DNA of 31,110 bases, from positions 1-31,110 of the forward strand of contig JAZQUM010000042.1 in NCBI GenBank assembly GCA_045631305.1, read 5' to 3'. The DNA is from JAZQUM01 sp045631305 (GTDB taxonomy: Bacteria > Bacillota > Clostridia > Oscillospirales > Oscillospiraceae). This document shows, in pieces, positions 30,511-31,110 of the stretch. The position numbers were made by a program, and so were the translations under genes. Each line of letters starts with the position of its first letter. The first letter of the stretch is position 1. The notes below the pieces were generated by a model. The model saw nothing but the letters and a program-made list of their open reading frames with translations. It was not told the origin of the DNA and searched no databases.

Positions 30511-31110
30511 TTATTCCTCGGTAGAATATACGGATTTTTCCAGTTTTTCCAGTTCCGCTTTGCCTGCATCAAAGGCCAGGGGGAGCTGAGAGAGGGTCAC
30601 TTCCAGCTTGCGAAGCTCGGTGCTTGCATGGGTGGAAGCAGTGTTGACTGCGGTAACGAGGGAGTTATACTGCTGCTGTACATCGCCAAGGAAGGCGGTC
30701 AGACGGGTGCGGGTGCTGCCTTCGATCTCATCTGCGCGGCGCTTGGCATCCAGTTCAAGGCCGGAAATATGGTCTTTCACCTTGGCGTATTCTTCTGCCT
30801 GAGGACGAAGAACAGCGAGTTCTTCGTTGGCTGCGGAAAGGGAAGCATTAGCTTCTTCCAGACCTGCGGCAAAACTTTCTCCAAGAGATTTGGCTTCGCC
30901 CAAAGAGCAGGCAAGTTCATCGCGCTCTGCGGTCATAGAGGCGAGTTCTTCTTCCAGAGCCTTCACGCGGGCAGCAAGGGTATCGCGTTCTTCCTGCAGT
31001 GCAGAAATTTCATCCCGCAGAGAAGAACAGTCAGCTTCCAAAGCGGCAATAGATTCGCTGCTTTTACGGGAGGCACTTTCAATATAATCAATTACATCCT
31101 GACGGTTAAA
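30511..31110 (-). CDS. Coiled-coil protein, possibly DivIVA-like (partial, runs off the window)
   Basis: The frame is open from the right edge of the window to the TAA at 30511-30513, 199 codons with no start needed inside. The first visible residues, FNRQDVIDYIESASRKSS, look like the F-x-R-x-x-V-x-x-Y-I segment near the N-terminus of DivIVA/GpsB-type proteins. A long heptad-rich region follows (EISALQEERDTLAARVKALE and onward, about 90 residues) and then a second helical region (AFLGDVQQQYNSLVTAVN). There are no membrane helices. It may be a polar or division-related scaffold, but the true N-terminus is outside the window and the family call is tentative. A TTG at 31041 is unlikely to be the start. 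Confidence 0.6.
   Translation of the reverse strand, partial: FNRQDVIDYIESASRKSSESIAALEADCSSLRDEISALQEERDTLAARVKALEEELASMTAERDELACSLGEAKSLGESFAAGLEEANASLSAANEELAVLRPQAEEYAKVKDHISGLELDAKRRADEIEGSTRTRLTAFLGDVQQQYNSLVTAVNTASTHASTELRKLEVTLSQLPLAFDAGKAELEKLEKSVYSTEE

Noticed and set aside
1..31110. Insertion sequences, phage genes, CRISPR arrays, tRNA or rRNA genes
   Set aside because: No transposase, integrase or phage protein frames, no regularly spaced direct repeats, and no tRNA- or rRNA-like sequence were recognised; the gene order looks like stable core chromosome.

Overview
The window is a gene-dense, almost entirely plus-strand piece of a Firmicutes chromosome. The gene order is that of a Clostridia-type, low-to-mid GC anaerobe: nusB, xseA, xseB, ispA, dxs, tlyA, nadK, argR and recN lie in the order known from Bacillus and Clostridium. 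spoIIIA sporulation genes, a tyrosine T-box and an OLE-type large RNA confirm the phylum. I cannot name a genus from the sequence alone.

Layout. (1) 1-3150: the tail of a molybdenum hydroxylase (xanthine dehydrogenase-like), a small DUF378 membrane protein on the minus strand, then apgM and a DUF1015 gene behind one strong promoter. (2) 3187-5568: alr (D-alanine for the wall), ispE (MEP isoprenoid pathway) and a small membrane protein. (3) 5590-12842: addB-addA, the Gram-positive RecBCD equivalent, then rpmE with its own promoter and terminator. (4) 12848-16152: the sporulation channel operon spoIIIAC-AD-AE-AF-AG-AH behind a sigma-E-like promoter, with spoIIIAA and spoIIIAB missing from their usual place. 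(5) 16179-19549: an Asp23/YqhY protein, nusB, xseA, xseB and ispA, ended by a strong terminator. (6) 19596-26641: about 640 nt of structured non-coding sequence with its own promoter, read as an OLE RNA. It is followed by the membrane protein oapA, then dxs, tlyA, nadK, argR and recN. (7) 26660-27414: a DUF6487 zinc-ribbon protein and a LURP-one-related protein. (8) 27414-30496: a GNAT gene running left and, back to back with it, a tyrosine-specific T-box leader driving a degenerate M28 peptidase-like membrane protein plus tyrS. (9) 30511-31110: a coiled-coil, possibly DivIVA-like protein cut by the window edge.

The most notable element is the OLE RNA/oapA unit at about 19631-20870. It sits at the position reported for OLE: downstream of ispA, immediately before a four-helix membrane protein gene, and next to dxs. 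The sequence shows a promoter whose predicted start falls three bases before a 10-bp helix. The helix's partner strand lies about 620 nt downstream, so it closes the whole RNA. Other points of interest are the T-box operon whose first gene is a probable pseudo-peptidase, the shortened spoIIIA operon, and candidate sporulation promoters in front of two small membrane proteins.

Functionally the window mixes isoprenoid supply (ispE, ispA, dxs), DNA repair (addAB, xseAB, recN), translation (rpmE, tyrS, tlyA, nusB), NADP and arginine control (nadK, argR) and sporulation (spoIIIA). No mobile elements, CRISPR arrays, tRNA or rRNA genes were seen.
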